From NCBI RefSeq assembly GCF_030409325.1, contig NZ_JAUFPR010000002.1, positions 744,001-808,000 on the forward strand: a DNA stretch of 64,000 nt, in the 5' to 3' direction. The position numbers and the translations under genes were made by a program. Positions 28,077-38,127 of this stretch are shown here, piece after piece. Under the pieces are notes generated by a model. It ran no database searches, had not been told where the DNA came from, and saw only the letters and a program-made list of their open reading frames with translations. The stretch's first letter is position 1; every line of letters begins with the position of its first letter. This DNA is from Mucilaginibacter aquaedulcis (GTDB lineage Bacteria; Bacteroidota; Bacteroidia; Sphingobacteriales; Sphingobacteriaceae).

Positions 28077-28279
28077 AAAGTTTATGTTAGATGTATTTTG
28101 AGATTATTTTGGTGCTTAAATATGGCATCCGGGTTAAAACATTTTATTTTGATAGGTAATCAGAACATGGCAAAATCCATTCTTTATACTTATAAATACA
28201 TGATTTTGTTACCGCTTATTGTTAATTGATTAAATGAAACAAACATTATTATGCTTTGCGAAGGGCACATCTTTTTTGA

Positions 28280-31200
28280 TTACTTTTTTCCGGTTTCATT
28301 AAGTACTTCTTGTAAAATACTTGCAAATTTCACCGCGTTTTCCGGCAAAAATATAGAACCATGATCTCCGGGTATATTATGAATATTTACACCTTTTTCA
28401 GCATAAGGCTTCCATCCTAAGTATTTAAAATCGCCAAGGTAAAATGTCCTTTCCTCAGCCCTGAACAGATCTATCTCTATATCAAGTGGCTTAATCTTAT
28501 AATCTTCCCATGCTTTGTTATTCAACTGATCTATTTTATTAGGATAACCATAAAATCCGGGTTGCTCTGCCCCATCCTTCGATTTAAAGAACCAGGAAAG
28601 GTTAGTCATTGATCTTTTAAATAGGGTGCTTAAGTGTTCACGGGTTTGTTTGAACTTAACAAAAAGTTGTATTGTTATATAAATCACTTGTTTCAACAAC
28701 AATAATATTCTTCCAGGAATTTTAATAAACCAGGGGTAATATTTATCAGATTGGTAGGCATAAGTATCAAACATTGCTAACATGGTAACCTCTTTATTCA
28801 CGGCTCTTAACTGGCGCGCCATCTCGAAAGCAATAATCCCGCCAAATGAATAACCTGCAAGAGCGTAGGGTCCGTGGGGATTTTGTTCCATGATATTGGC
28901 AATATAATGGGCCGCAATATCCTCAATTTTGTCAAGTGGGGTATCTATACCATTAAGGCCTTTTGCCTGCAAACCGTATATGGGCTGTTCATTATCAATA
29001 TTTATAGCAAGGGCGTTAAACAACAACACGTGCAGTCCTGCGCCATGTACTATATACAACGGTATTTTTGATCCGTTGGGTTTAATAGGCACTAAAGAGT
29101 CCCAAAGTATCGAATGCCCATCCATTCCCAGTGTCAATGCCAGTTTTTCTATGGTTGAGTTTTCAAAAAGAGCAGCAAGCGGTAATATTTTTCCTGTTGC
29201 CTTTTCTATCTTGGTCATGATTTGAATGGCAATTAATGAATGCCCTCCCAACTTGAAAAAATTGTCGTTTATGCTGATCTTTTCAATGCCTAAAAATTCC
29301 GACCAAATATCTGCTACTAATTTTTCGATATCTGTTCTCGGCGGAATGTAAGCTTTGGGTGCTAATGCCGATTTTGTTGATACTTTAGCTAAACCTTTTT
29401 TGTCTATCTTACCATTGGGTGTAAGTGGTATATCATCAACAATTGCAAATTCAACCGGGATCATATGGTCTGGCAATACAAGCGTTAAGGAATAGCGTAA
29501 GGAATCTAACCATTTCGACTCATCAAAATGATCAGTATTTTTTTCAATCACGATATATCCAACCAATTGATCTGATTGCGACTGATCTTTCCTGGCTATA
29601 ACAACCGACTGTTTAACACCATTAAATTCGGTGATATGATGTTCTATTTCCGCAGTCTCGATCCGGAACCCACGAATTTTAATTTGTGAGTCTATACGAC
29701 CTTCATACTGCAATTCACCATCATAGTCAAACTTACCCAAATCTCCGGTGCGGTACATTTTACCCTTGCCATCAATACTGAACGGATCGGTTACAAACTT
29801 TTCGTCAGTTAATTCGGGCTTGTTATAATAACCAGCAGAAACACCATCTCCACCAATACATATCTCTCCCACTTTACCCGGTGCACACAGCCTCAAATAT
29901 TTATCAACTATATATATTGAAGTATTTGCGATAGGACGCCCAATGCTGATATTTTTTTCTTCTCCGGTAATCTGGCTCAAGGTTGACCACACAGTTGTTT
30001 CAGTTGGCCCATAAACATTCCAAAGAGAAGTTGTGCGTTCAATGATTTTTTTTGACAAGTCAAGTGGTAAGGACTCACCACCGCAAATCACCTTCAGGTT
30101 CAATTTATCCCTCCAGCCCGTTTCAATCATCATTCGCCAGGTAAAAGGCGTGGCTTGCATTACGGTTATTTGCTGCTCTTTTATTAAACTCAATAATGCC
30201 CTGCCATCCTTTGCAGTTTCGGCATCAGCAATTACTACCGTAGCGCCGGTTATAAGTGGTAAAAAAAGCTCCAGCCCGGCAATATCAAAACTTATAGTGG
30301 TAACTGCCAGCAATTTATCATCAGCACTTAAACCTGGCTTTTCAAGCATACTGTATAAAAAGTTTACCAAATTATAATGAGCTATTTGCACTCCTTTTGG
30401 TAAGCCTGTTGAGCCCGAAGTATAGATGATGTAAACTAAATCAGTAGGATTTACCTTTGCTAAATTTATAGGTTCAGAGTCTGTTTCAAGACCAGCTAAT
30501 ATCTCTTCCAGGATCAACTCCTCACTTTCTGCCTGAAAATATCCTTTATATTGCTCGGAGGTTATCAGGAAAACTGATTGAGAATCAGAGATCATGTAGG
30601 TAACACGATTAAGCGGATAGTTAGGATCGACAGGAACGTATACCCCTCCTGCCTTTATAATACCTAACAATGCTATAACCATATTGGCAGACCGGTTTAC
30701 GGCAAGCGCCACCTTATCGCCTTTTTTTAAACCTTTTTTAATTAGTAAACCCGCCAGCTGATCAGACTTTTTGTTCATTACAGCATAGCTAATTTCCTCA
30801 TCGCCAAACTTTAAAGCCGTTTTATCCGCAACTTCATTTGCCTTATTACTTATAATTTCATGCAGTGACCTCTGCTTTGGATAATTACTTTGCGTATTGT
30901 TCCAGGCTGCTATCTGCCGGTGAATTTCTTCATTGTTCCTGAACTGAATCTTCCCAATTAAAATTTCAGGGGTACTTGTTACCTGAGATAACAAATATTC
31001 AAATTCGGCCATCATTTTTTTAATTGTTGCCGAACTGAAAAGTTGGGTATTATATGACCACTCAAACTTTATTGCCCCGATGGTATCAGTTATATTCAGA
31101 AAAATCTCGAAGGTTTCGTATTCACGAGGGCTGGTAACAATTTTAAAATCAAGGTCTTCAAAATTAACTCCAGTACCCATACCGCTGTCAATATTCAATA

Positions 31201-32317
31201 CAACGGGAACCAAAGGTACCCGTGAAGAATCTCTCGGCAGATCAAGTTTTTTTAATAAACTTCCAAACGTACACATCTGATGCTCATAAGCATCAAGCAT
31301 AGCTGTTTGCCGGGTTTTAAGGTAACTAACAAATGAACTTTCGCCTTTGGGATAACTTCTTAAGGGAAGCAGGTTAACGCAATGCCCTACCAGATTATAA
31401 TTATCATCAACCAACTGACCGGCAGCTGGCAAGCCTATAATGATTTCATCCTGACCGGTTACCTGCTGCATATAAACCTCAAAAGTTGCAAATAAAATGG
31501 TTACAAAACTGCAACCTGTTTTTTTGCTAAGGTTTCTTAACGGCCCCTCAAGTTCACCTTTTAGTACAAAATCCTCTCTTTTGCTTTTATATGTACGCAG
31601 AGCCGGCCTAACATAACCAGTTGGCAGGTTCATCAAAAAATCGCTCCCTACAAATTGCTTTATCCAATACTGCTCTGCCAGGTTACTTTCAATTATCTTG
31701 GATGTTGTAAACTGTGTGGCAGCATATTTACTAAATAGTGATCCGGGGATGTTGGAATGGTTGCCTTTCCCAATATTCCGATTATATAAAAAGCTTAAAT
31801 CCTGAATTAAAACCCCTATTGACCATCCATCGCAAATAATGTGGTGAGCAGTTATGGTTAGGTAATGTTTGTAATCGCTTAACTTAAATAACGATAATTT
31901 AAATAACGGCCCCGCAATTAAATCAAATGGGGCTAAGGCAACACTTTCGCAATACTGATCAATATAATGTTGCTGACCCTGAGTATTCTGGCCAGAAATA
32001 TCCTGATAATTAACATTTGCATTTAAGAATTCAGTGATACAAATACTTTTACCATCAGGACTAAATGTAGAACGAAGTGCGTCATGTAAATTAACCAGCT
32101 GTTGCAATGAATCCAGCATGGCGTTTAAATTTAAATCCCCCGTCAATAACAATGATACTGAATCGTTATATGCACGATTTGCATCATTGCCACCAATTAC
32201 ACAGGAAGACCATATTTCAGCCTGAGGTTCGGTAACAGGAGCGATTAACGATATTTCAGGACCGTTAAACGGATTAAAATCAATTGGTGTTATAAGGTTT
32301 TCCAGATTGCGGCTCAA
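28280..32317 (-). CDS. Nonribosomal peptide synthetase, C-A-PCP-TE (glycine-like A domain)
   Basis: This 1345-residue protein is one complete terminating module. The condensation domain (about 15-450) has the intact HHIICDG motif near residue 158. The adenylation domain (about 480-980) has YIIYTSGSTGLPKG, YRTGDLG and the A10 Lys in TPNGKIDKKGL. The carrier domain has FFKLGGHSL with the pantetheine Ser near 1026. The thioesterase has GYSFGG near 1156 and a C-terminal GDHGS histidine. By eye against GrsA numbering the specificity code is D-I-L-Q-I-G-V-V-W-K, close to glycine codes. It should accept an acyl chain from the hybrid megasynthase, join glycine, and release the product. It lies at the head of the minus-strand EPS run. 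Confidence 0.93.
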   Translation of the reverse strand: MSRNLENLITPIDFNPFNGPEISLIAPVTEPQAEIWSSCVIGGNDANRAYNDSVSLLLTGDLNLNAMLDSLQQLVNLHDALRSTFSPDGKSICITEFLNANVNYQDISGQNTQGQQHYIDQYCESVALAPFDLIAGPLFKLSLFKLSDYKHYLTITAHHIICDGWSIGVLIQDLSFLYNRNIGKGNHSNIPGSLFSKYAATQFTTSKIIESNLAEQYWIKQFVGSDFLMNLPTGYVRPALRTYKSKREDFVLKGELEGPLRNLSKKTGCSFVTILFATFEVYMQQVTGQDEIIIGLPAAGQLVDDNYNLVGHCVNLLPLRSYPKGESSFVSYLKTRQTAMLDAYEHQMCTFGSLLKKLDLPRDSSRVPLVPVVLNIDSGMGTGVNFEDLDFKIVTSPREYETFEIFLNITDTIGAIKFEWSYNTQLFSSATIKKMMAEFEYLLSQVTSTPEILIGKIQFRNNEEIHRQIAAWNNTQSNYPKQRSLHEIISNKANEVADKTALKFGDEEISYAVMNKKSDQLAGLLIKKGLKKGDKVALAVNRSANMVIALLGIIKAGGVYVPVDPNYPLNRVTYMISDSQSVFLITSEQYKGYFQAESEELILEEILAGLETDSEPINLAKVNPTDLVYIIYTSGSTGLPKGVQIAHYNLVNFLYSMLEKPGLSADDKLLAVTTISFDIAGLELFLPLITGATVVIADAETAKDGRALLSLIKEQQITVMQATPFTWRMMIETGWRDKLNLKVICGGESLPLDLSKKIIERTTSLWNVYGPTETTVWSTLSQITGEEKNISIGRPIANTSIYIVDKYLRLCAPGKVGEICIGGDGVSAGYYNKPELTDEKFVTDPFSIDGKGKMYRTGDLGKFDYDGELQYEGRIDSQIKIRGFRIETAEIEHHITEFNGVKQSVVIARKDQSQSDQLVGYIVIEKNTDHFDESKWLDSLRYSLTLVLPDHMIPVEFAIVDDIPLTPNGKIDKKGLAKVSTKSALAPKAYIPPRTDIEKLVADIWSEFLGIEKISINDNFFKLGGHSLIAIQIMTKIEKATGKILPLAALFENSTIEKLALTLGMDGHSILWDSLVPIKPNGSKIPLYIVHGAGLHVLLFNALAINIDNEQPIYGLQAKGLNGIDTPLDKIEDIAAHYIANIMEQNPHGPYALAGYSFGGIIAFEMARQLRAVNKEVTMLAMFDTYAYQSDKYYPWFIKIPGRILLLLKQVIYITIQLFVKFKQTREHLSTLFKRSMTNLSWFFKSKDGAEQPGFYGYPNKIDQLNNKAWEDYKIKPLDIEIDLFRAEERTFYLGDFKYLGWKPYAEKGVNIHNIPGDHGSIFLPENAVKFASILQEVLNETGKK

Positions 32318-32499
32318 ATTATTATGATTATGTTTAGTAATAACGGATAACTTTGTTAACCATTGATACGTTTAATTTTGCAATAAGTTATCTTTCCGGA
32401 TGAGTGAATAAAATATGGTAAATGATAACTCAATTTCACTCTTAATTTGATAAAAAGCAGATATTAATACATAGTTTGATGTCAATTATTAGTACAACT

Positions 32500-32531
32500 C
32501 AAAAATAATAATTTAACGAATATATAATCAA
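32500..32531 (-). promoter_or_regulatory. Bacteroidota promoter for the NRPS gene and downstream EPS run
   Basis: On the minus strand this reads TTG, 21 bases, then TATTTTTG, a match to the TTG/TTTG -33 and TAnnTTTG -7 pattern. It would give a leader of about 175 bases before the NRPS start codon at 32317. Confidence 0.5.
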
Positions 32532-32554
32532 TTTATCAGGATTGCGTAATTAAA

Positions 32555-33466
32555 TCAAAAATCGATTCCTAAATTTGAACTAACACGTGAATTTTTAAAG
32601 TTCCAGGCAATTCCCTTGTATACCCAGATGATCAGATCTTTTCGGCCCGATTTTATATACTTAAGAACCTGTTTTGGAACGGCAAACAAAAGATAGTAAA
32701 GTGTGAACAGTGCATTATTAGCAAATGATGTATTCCTCCTTATGAACAACATTCTATTTCGTGTCATGAAATAAGTTTTGATTTTACTTACCTTACCTAC
32801 ACTTATTGATTCTTTATGATATATCTTGGTTTTACCTGTAAACCAGGCTATTTTACCTGCACGCTTAAACTTTTCACACCAATCGTATTCTTCGTAATAT
32901 AAAAAGTAGTTCTCTTCCATCGTACCAACCGTATCAAGGTCTGATTTTCTGCACATCATTGCAGCCCCATGAAAATAATAAGTAGGCTGGCTTACATTAT
33001 CGTACTGACCAACATTTTTATCCATACTTCCAACACCACTGTTGCGGCAAGTGATGTAATTCATTTTTGTAAACCCTGCATATTGAATAATGTCTGGCTG
33101 CTCATAATATAATATCAAAGGCGAGATCATTCCGATATTATTATTCAATTTCAACTCATTACTCAGTTCGTGCAGCAGGTTATCACTTATTTCTGTGTCG
33201 TTATTCAAAAAAAGTAAAAAATCGCCTTTAGCTTGTTTAATACCTAAATTATTCCCTCCGGCAAAGCCCAGATTTTCTTCAGATCGAATATAAATCAGAC
33301 CCGGATACTCTTCTATAAATTTAAGTTTATGATCTTCCTTACTGCCATTATCAACTAATATAACTTCTACATTGTCATAATTAGCATTGCTTTTTATCGA
33401 CTTAAGGAACTGCACGGTAACCTCAGGCTGGTTGTAGTTAACGCTGATAATTGAAATAAGGTCCAT
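32555..33466 (-). CDS. Glycosyltransferase, GT2 family (rhamnosyltransferase-like)
   Basis: This 303-residue soluble protein has a GT-A fold: LISIISVNYNQPEVTVQFLKS, VEVILVDNGSKED, GFAGGNNLGIKQAKGDFLLFLNNDTEIS (the DxD region as NND near residues 92-94), and FHGAAMMCRKSDL plus YYEEYDWCEKFKRAG in the acceptor half. This pattern is typical of WbbL-like rhamnosyl and related transferases in EPS and O-antigen loci. It is transcribed away from the beta-helix lipoprotein and is separated from the NRPS gene by 237 bases containing a promoter candidate, so it may be its own unit. Confidence 0.9.
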   Translation of the reverse strand: MDLISIISVNYNQPEVTVQFLKSIKSNANYDNVEVILVDNGSKEDHKLKFIEEYPGLIYIRSEENLGFAGGNNLGIKQAKGDFLLFLNNDTEISDNLLHELSNELKLNNNIGMISPLILYYEQPDIIQYAGFTKMNYITCRNSGVGSMDKNVGQYDNVSQPTYYFHGAAMMCRKSDLDTVGTMEENYFLYYEEYDWCEKFKRAGKIAWFTGKTKIYHKESISVGKVSKIKTYFMTRNRMLFIRRNTSFANNALFTLYYLLFAVPKQVLKYIKSGRKDLIIWVYKGIAWNFKNSRVSSNLGIDF

Positions 33467-33868
33467 TAAATGAAGAAGTTATTTATTTATGAGTAATATT
33501 CAAAATACACCTTTGCAAATGCAAAGCTGAATTATCAAAGTAAATAAAAATACAAGACAACCAATGAAGAAATTCTAATCATCTTATTCAAATTAATAAT
33601 AAAGCCCGATTAAGGAAAAACTATAAAAGGCATTTACCTGTCACATTTATACACAAAAACAGGTCAATGATAATATTTAATTGTGTTTTGTTATAATAAC
33701 TTTTCGCTTAGCCCGTTTTCACTTGCAAAAAAAAGCAACAAACTACGTGATTTATTGACACTTTACTACTTAAATAGCAATAAAATAGTTAAAATTTATA
33801 AATAATCATTTTATTTGCAACATAAGTAAGTTATAACACGTATAGCAATTTACTTTGTAATAACCCCT
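33467..33868. other. 402-base divergent intergenic region
   Basis: AT-rich, no credible reading frame. It lies between the divergent GT2 gene and the beta-helix lipoprotein gene and must hold promoters for both. It contains a small inverted repeat CTTTGC-AAAT-GCAAAG at 33511-33526 and a TTTG at 33814-33817 followed by TTACTTTG at 33850-33857, which is close to the lipoprotein start and would leave almost no leader. Confidence 0.4.
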
Positions 33869-36328
33869 ATGAAATTATCACTAACCCTAATTAGTGCTTT
33901 CTTTTTTGCAGTGCTCCTAAGTTCATGCAAAAAAGAAGCAAACGTTAATGCCACACCTGGCACAGATTCTACAAATTCTCCATCGTCGGGCGCCAATTCA
34001 ACTTCAGCTGCAACAGCCGCACCAATACCCGTAGGCAAGGGCACTGGTAGTTTATTAATTGATGGAGCTACACTCGGCTTGAAATGTAATGATGTAATTA
34101 AGGTTAAGGGAGGTACCTACTCAAGTATCAATATTCAGAATATTAATGCGGGCTGCCCCATCACTATCCAAAACGATGGTTTGGTTACCATGCAGGGCAG
34201 TCAGGATCACATGCAGATTAAAAATGTAAGTAACCTTACCATTACAGGTACAGGTACCACCGGCATTGCCAAAGGGTTTGTGTCTACCAATAACGCTCAG
34301 CACAGGTCAATTATCATTAATGGTTCCGTTCATGATTTAACTATTCAAAACTTCTCCTTCTCCAATATTGGCGATTATGTAGTTTACATAAACAACGGAA
34401 GTACCGTTTACAATGGCAGCGCATCTTCATATAGTGATAATTTGAAATTTTTGAACATCGACTGTTCCAATACACAATCATTCATCCAGGCACCGGGCGA
34501 TGTTGTTAACGGACAAATAACCGGCTTAATAAAAAATCTCGAGGTTGCATACCTTACCTTCATGTATTCAAACTGCGGTTCGGTAGTAAATGTAGGCGAT
34601 GCTGACGATTATAACATTCACCACAATACAGTTACCAATATTAATCAAACTAATAATAATCATAATGGTGTTTTTGCCATGCAGGGAAGTGGTGCATTTC
34701 ACCATAATCTTGTTAGGGAATTCCAGGGTAACTCCTTAAGAGCCTGGACACGCACCTTGGGTACCACACCTAAATCGGTGCTTATTTACAATAACACTGT
34801 AGTAAACTCCAGAAAATACTCGGCATTTGAAGTGCAGGCCTTTGCCAGCAAGATAGCCAGCGGAAAAACAACTTATGCCAACGCACAAGTTTATGGTAAC
34901 ATTTGTGGAAATTTAAGCCTTAACAAAGAAATTGTTGGTGTTGTGGTAGATGTGTACGCATTATTAGGCGGTAAGTCTCAAGTATACAGCAATACAGCTT
35001 TCAACTTCCCGGCTCCATTTCCTACCAGTAAATTTGTGAGCATCCAGTCGTCCGAAGCACTTCCGACAGTTACCAACAATACCTATTTTGCTACTGCACA
35101 GGCGGCTGGTATAGCTGATGTCAACAATTTAAAAATACAAACTACAACTACATCACCTACCGGCCCAATAACTCCACCGGTATCCACACCTCCACCAACA
35201 TCAGGCTTGAACGTGGGCACGGGCAACGGTAATTTATTGATTGATGGCGCAACCCTGGGTTTAAAATGTAACGATGTGATTAAAGTTAAGGGTGGTACTT
35301 ACTCAAGTATCAACATCCAGAATATTAACGCTGGCTGCCCTATCGTTATCCAAAACGATGGTTTGGTTACTATGCAAGGTAGTCAGGATCATATGCAGAT
35401 TAAAAATGTAAGTAACCTTACCATTACCGGTACAGGTACCGCCAGCATTGCCAAAGGATTTGTATCTACCAATAACACTCAGCACAGGTCAATTACCATT
35501 AATGGTTCTGTTCATGACTTAACCTTTCAAAACTTCTCTTTCTCTAATATTGGCGATTATGTGGTTTATATAAACAACGGAAGTACCGTTTACAATGGCA
35601 GCACAACCTCATATAGTGATAATTTGAAGTTTTTGAATATTGACTGTTCAAATACGCAGTCATTTATCGAGGCACCGGGTGATGTTGTTAACGGACAGAT
35701 TACTGGCTTGATAAAAAACCTTGAGGTTGCATACCTCAATTTCAGTTATTCAAATTGCGGCTCTGTAGTAAATGTGGGCGATGCTGACGATTATAACATC
35801 CATCATAATACAGTTACCAATATTAATCAAACCAACAATAACCATAATGGTGTTTTTGCTATGCAGGGTAGCGGGTCGTTTCACCACAACCTGGTTAGGG
35901 ATTTTCAAGGAAATTCAATCAGGGCCTGGACACGAAGCTTGGGCACCACACCAAAAACTGTACTCATTTATAATAACACTGTAGTAAACTCAAGAAAATA
36001 TTCGGCATTTGAGGTGCAAGCATTTGCCAGCAAAATAGCGAGTGGAAAAACAACTTATGCCAACGCTCAGGTTTATAACAACATCTGCGGAAACCTGGAT
36101 CTGGGTAAAGAATTTGTTGGTGTTGTTGTAGATGTATATGCACTATTGGGTGGTAAGTGTCAGGTATATAACAATATAGGCTTTAATTTCCCGGCACCAT
36201 ATACTACCAGCAAAATTGTTAGTATTCAATCAGCCGAAGCACCACCGGTACTTACCAATAATACATATTTTGCTACCTCACAGGCTGCAGGTATTGCCGA
36301 TGTTGAAAGCTTAAAAATACAGCAATAA
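33869..36328 (+). CDS. Lipoprotein with two tandem beta-helix domains
   Basis: This 819-residue protein has a lipoprotein signal with the lipobox LLSSC (Cys20), so it should sit in the outer membrane. After a Ser/Thr/Ala-rich spacer come two nearly identical domains of about 370 residues (about 55-424 and 449-818), period 394 residues, joined by a Thr/Pro-rich linker (PITPPVSTPPPTSG). Each starts LLIDGATLGLKCNDVIKVKG and consists of short Asn/Gly-rich rungs (LTITGTGT, NIHHNTVTNINQTNNNHNG, VLIYNNTVVNSRKYSAFEVQ), a right-handed parallel beta-helix pattern. The single-copy homologue is at 15901-17100. A polysaccharide-binding or lyase/epimerase role on the EPS is likely; no catalytic residues can be named. 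Confidence 0.8.
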   Translation: MKLSLTLISAFFFAVLLSSCKKEANVNATPGTDSTNSPSSGANSTSAATAAPIPVGKGTGSLLIDGATLGLKCNDVIKVKGGTYSSINIQNINAGCPITIQNDGLVTMQGSQDHMQIKNVSNLTITGTGTTGIAKGFVSTNNAQHRSIIINGSVHDLTIQNFSFSNIGDYVVYINNGSTVYNGSASSYSDNLKFLNIDCSNTQSFIQAPGDVVNGQITGLIKNLEVAYLTFMYSNCGSVVNVGDADDYNIHHNTVTNINQTNNNHNGVFAMQGSGAFHHNLVREFQGNSLRAWTRTLGTTPKSVLIYNNTVVNSRKYSAFEVQAFASKIASGKTTYANAQVYGNICGNLSLNKEIVGVVVDVYALLGGKSQVYSNTAFNFPAPFPTSKFVSIQSSEALPTVTNNTYFATAQAAGIADVNNLKIQTTTTSPTGPITPPVSTPPPTSGLNVGTGNGNLLIDGATLGLKCNDVIKVKGGTYSSINIQNINAGCPIVIQNDGLVTMQGSQDHMQIKNVSNLTITGTGTASIAKGFVSTNNTQHRSITINGSVHDLTFQNFSFSNIGDYVVYINNGSTVYNGSTTSYSDNLKFLNIDCSNTQSFIEAPGDVVNGQITGLIKNLEVAYLNFSYSNCGSVVNVGDADDYNIHHNTVTNINQTNNNHNGVFAMQGSGSFHHNLVRDFQGNSIRAWTRSLGTTPKTVLIYNNTVVNSRKYSAFEVQAFASKIASGKTTYANAQVYNNICGNLDLGKEFVGVVVDVYALLGGKCQVYNNIGFNFPAPYTTSKIVSIQSAEAPPVLTNNTYFATSQAAGIADVESLKIQQ
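34031..35140 (+). repeat. Direct repeat copy 1 (1.1 kb) within the beta-helix lipoprotein gene
   Basis: The 1110-base segment recurs in frame at 35213-36322 with an exact offset of 1182 bases (394 codons). Most differences are single bases at third positions, with scattered amino-acid changes, so the duplication is old enough to have drifted but is kept in frame. Confidence 0.9.
35213..36322 (+). repeat. Direct repeat copy 2 (1.1 kb) within the beta-helix lipoprotein gene
   Basis: Second copy of the segment at 34031-35140. No gap within the repeat is needed at the points I compared (repeat starts, the TCAAGTATCA block and the repeat ends keep the same offset). Confidence 0.9.
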
Positions 36329-36411
36329 CAATTGATTTATGGCATAAGGTCTTTGCACTGAAAAAATATTAACCAGGTATTTATACCTAAGTCATAAAAC
36401 AACCATAAGTT

Positions 36412-36441
36412 TAATTTTGTAATTTTACGATCTTAAGTTTG
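36412..36441 (+). promoter_or_regulatory. Two tandem -7 candidates ahead of the polymerase gene
   Basis: TAATTTTG at 36412-36419 and TAAGTTTG at 36434-36441 both match TAnnTTTG in full. Either would give a leader of about 80-100 bases before the GTG at 36526. The spacing of the TTTTG to the second element is short, so the -33 partner is uncertain. Confidence 0.4.
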
Positions 36442-36525
36442 CACTTACTTATAACTGTTCAATCATTACATTTTAATAAATGAGCTGTAGCAGTTATAAG
36501 TATTTAACATCTAATATATTCTGAA

Positions 36526-38013
36526 GTGTTAAAAAAAAGTTATTCCTTAAAATCGGTTATTATATTAATAACTATACTTATCTGCTTAGGTATAGCTCTG
36601 TTTGTAAAGCAATTAGGTATTTTTTTACCAATCATTATTATAGCCTTAACCGGGTATATTGCCGTGCAGATCGCCGTGATCAAAAATCCCAAAATAGCCG
36701 TATGGTTAATGGTTTTTTATTGTTTCACCTTTATAGTTCTGGATCGTGAAATTGGAGGAATACCTTACGGAACTTTACAGGAGGGTATTTTATTACTTGG
36801 CTGGTTAACCGTTTTATTTAAAGCAAAGGATTATGATTGGAAACTGCTTAAAAACGACCTGGTATATCTGCTAACCTTTTGGTTTATTATAAGTTTCCTG
36901 GAAGTTGCCAACCCCGCAGGAGCCAGCCCTATGGGGTGGATGCAGGAAATACGAGCTGCAGCGGTATACCCTTTTCTTTTAGTACCGCTTTCCATACTTT
37001 TATTCAGGCGTGGTAAGGATATGAATACTTTTATTTTCCTAATACTTGCTTTGTCTTTATTTGCTTCCATCAATGGTTTAAGGCAGCTTTACGGTGGGTT
37101 GACGCCTGGCGAAAGAGCTTTTTTGGCTACAAATCCTACCCACATGATATGGGGAAAGCTAAGAGTGTTTTCTATTTACAGCGATGCAGGGCAGTTTGGT
37201 GCCTCTCAGGCACATTTAGGCTTAGTAGCACTAATCTTAGCCTTTGGACCTTACAAACTCTGGAAAAGATTATTATTAGGAGTAGCCGCTCTTTTTATGA
37301 TTTACGGAATGATGATTTCAGGAACACGCGGAGCATTATTCGCGCTTGTAATTGGAGGCTTTCTGGCTATACTTTTAAGTAAAAAGTTTAAAGTTGTTAT
37401 TATTGGCGGCATAGTTATGTGCGCATTTTTAGGTTTTTTAAAATTCACCACTATTGGTAACAACAACTATCAGATATTAAGACTGCGATCTGCAGTTGAT
37501 AGTAAGGATCCTTCATTGAATGTACGCTTAACCAGCCAGAAAATTTTACGCGATTATTTAAGTACCCGCCCACTCGGAGGTGGTTTAGGTGTTATAGGTG
37601 TATGGGGCGAAATTTATAATAAAGATAAATTTCTTGCGGCCATACAGCCCGATAGCTATTGGGTTAAGGTTTGGGCTATGTATGGTATTGTAGGCTTTGT
37701 TATTTGGTTTGGCATCATGATGTATATACTCGGAAAGTGTTGTGGTATAGCATGGCAATTACAAGATAAAGGACTTCAGGTTAAAGTTATTGCATTAACC
37801 GCCGGTTATGCAGGTATTCTATTTTGTAGTTATGCCAATGAGGTAATTAACACAGCTCCCTCCTCTTATGTGGTATATATATCCTGGGTATTTATTTATT
37901 TAAGCCCTAAACTGGATAAAGAGATAGCAAAACGAAATAAAAAGCCAGAACTGGCTATATCAGAAGCAAATAACGAAGAGACTATCCAGAAATTGCCCGG
38001 CATCGCTATATAA
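36526..38013 (+). CDS. Wzy-like polysaccharide polymerase / O-antigen ligase family
   Basis: This 495-residue integral membrane protein starts at GTG 36526. It has about eleven hydrophobic helices and the O-antigen ligase/polymerase (Wzy_C) signature in its centre: SGTRGALFALVIGGFLAILL with the conserved Arg at about residue 267, followed by a periplasmic loop with LNVRLTSQKILRDYLSTRPLGGGLGVIG. It should join repeat units at the periplasmic face. With Wzx at 17109 and the Wzc-like co-polymerase it completes a Wzx/Wzy pathway. The next gene is convergent. Confidence 0.88.
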   Translation: MLKKSYSLKSVIILITILICLGIALFVKQLGIFLPIIIIALTGYIAVQIAVIKNPKIAVWLMVFYCFTFIVLDREIGGIPYGTLQEGILLLGWLTVLFKAKDYDWKLLKNDLVYLLTFWFIISFLEVANPAGASPMGWMQEIRAAAVYPFLLVPLSILLFRRGKDMNTFIFLILALSLFASINGLRQLYGGLTPGERAFLATNPTHMIWGKLRVFSIYSDAGQFGASQAHLGLVALILAFGPYKLWKRLLLGVAALFMIYGMMISGTRGALFALVIGGFLAILLSKKFKVVIIGGIVMCAFLGFLKFTTIGNNNYQILRLRSAVDSKDPSLNVRLTSQKILRDYLSTRPLGGGLGVIGVWGEIYNKDKFLAAIQPDSYWVKVWAMYGIVGFVIWFGIMMYILGKCCGIAWQLQDKGLQVKVIALTAGYAGILFCSYANEVINTAPSSYVVYISWVFIYLSPKLDKEIAKRNKKPELAISEANNEETIQKLPGIAI

Positions 38014-38127
38014 TTATACCTCTTCTATTAATTGAGCCGGTGTATGATCATACCCGTGTAAATCATGTATCAGACACACATATAAGCTTAAATCATTCGC
38101 TTTTTTAGAAGAGAAAATCTACATATA

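Noticed and set aside
33511..33526. Inverted repeat CTTTGC-AAAT-GCAAAG as an operator
   Set aside because: Six-base arms in AT-rich DNA are expected by chance, and no regulator gene is nearby.
33850..33857. TTACTTTG before the beta-helix lipoprotein as a -7 element
   Set aside because: It ends 12 bases before the start codon and would leave a leader of about five bases; the second position also deviates from TAnnTTTG.
34031..36322. The 1.1-kb direct repeat as a mobile element or assembly error
   Set aside because: The repeat is in frame, diverged at many third positions, and has no terminal inverted repeats or transposase, so it is an intragenic domain duplication.
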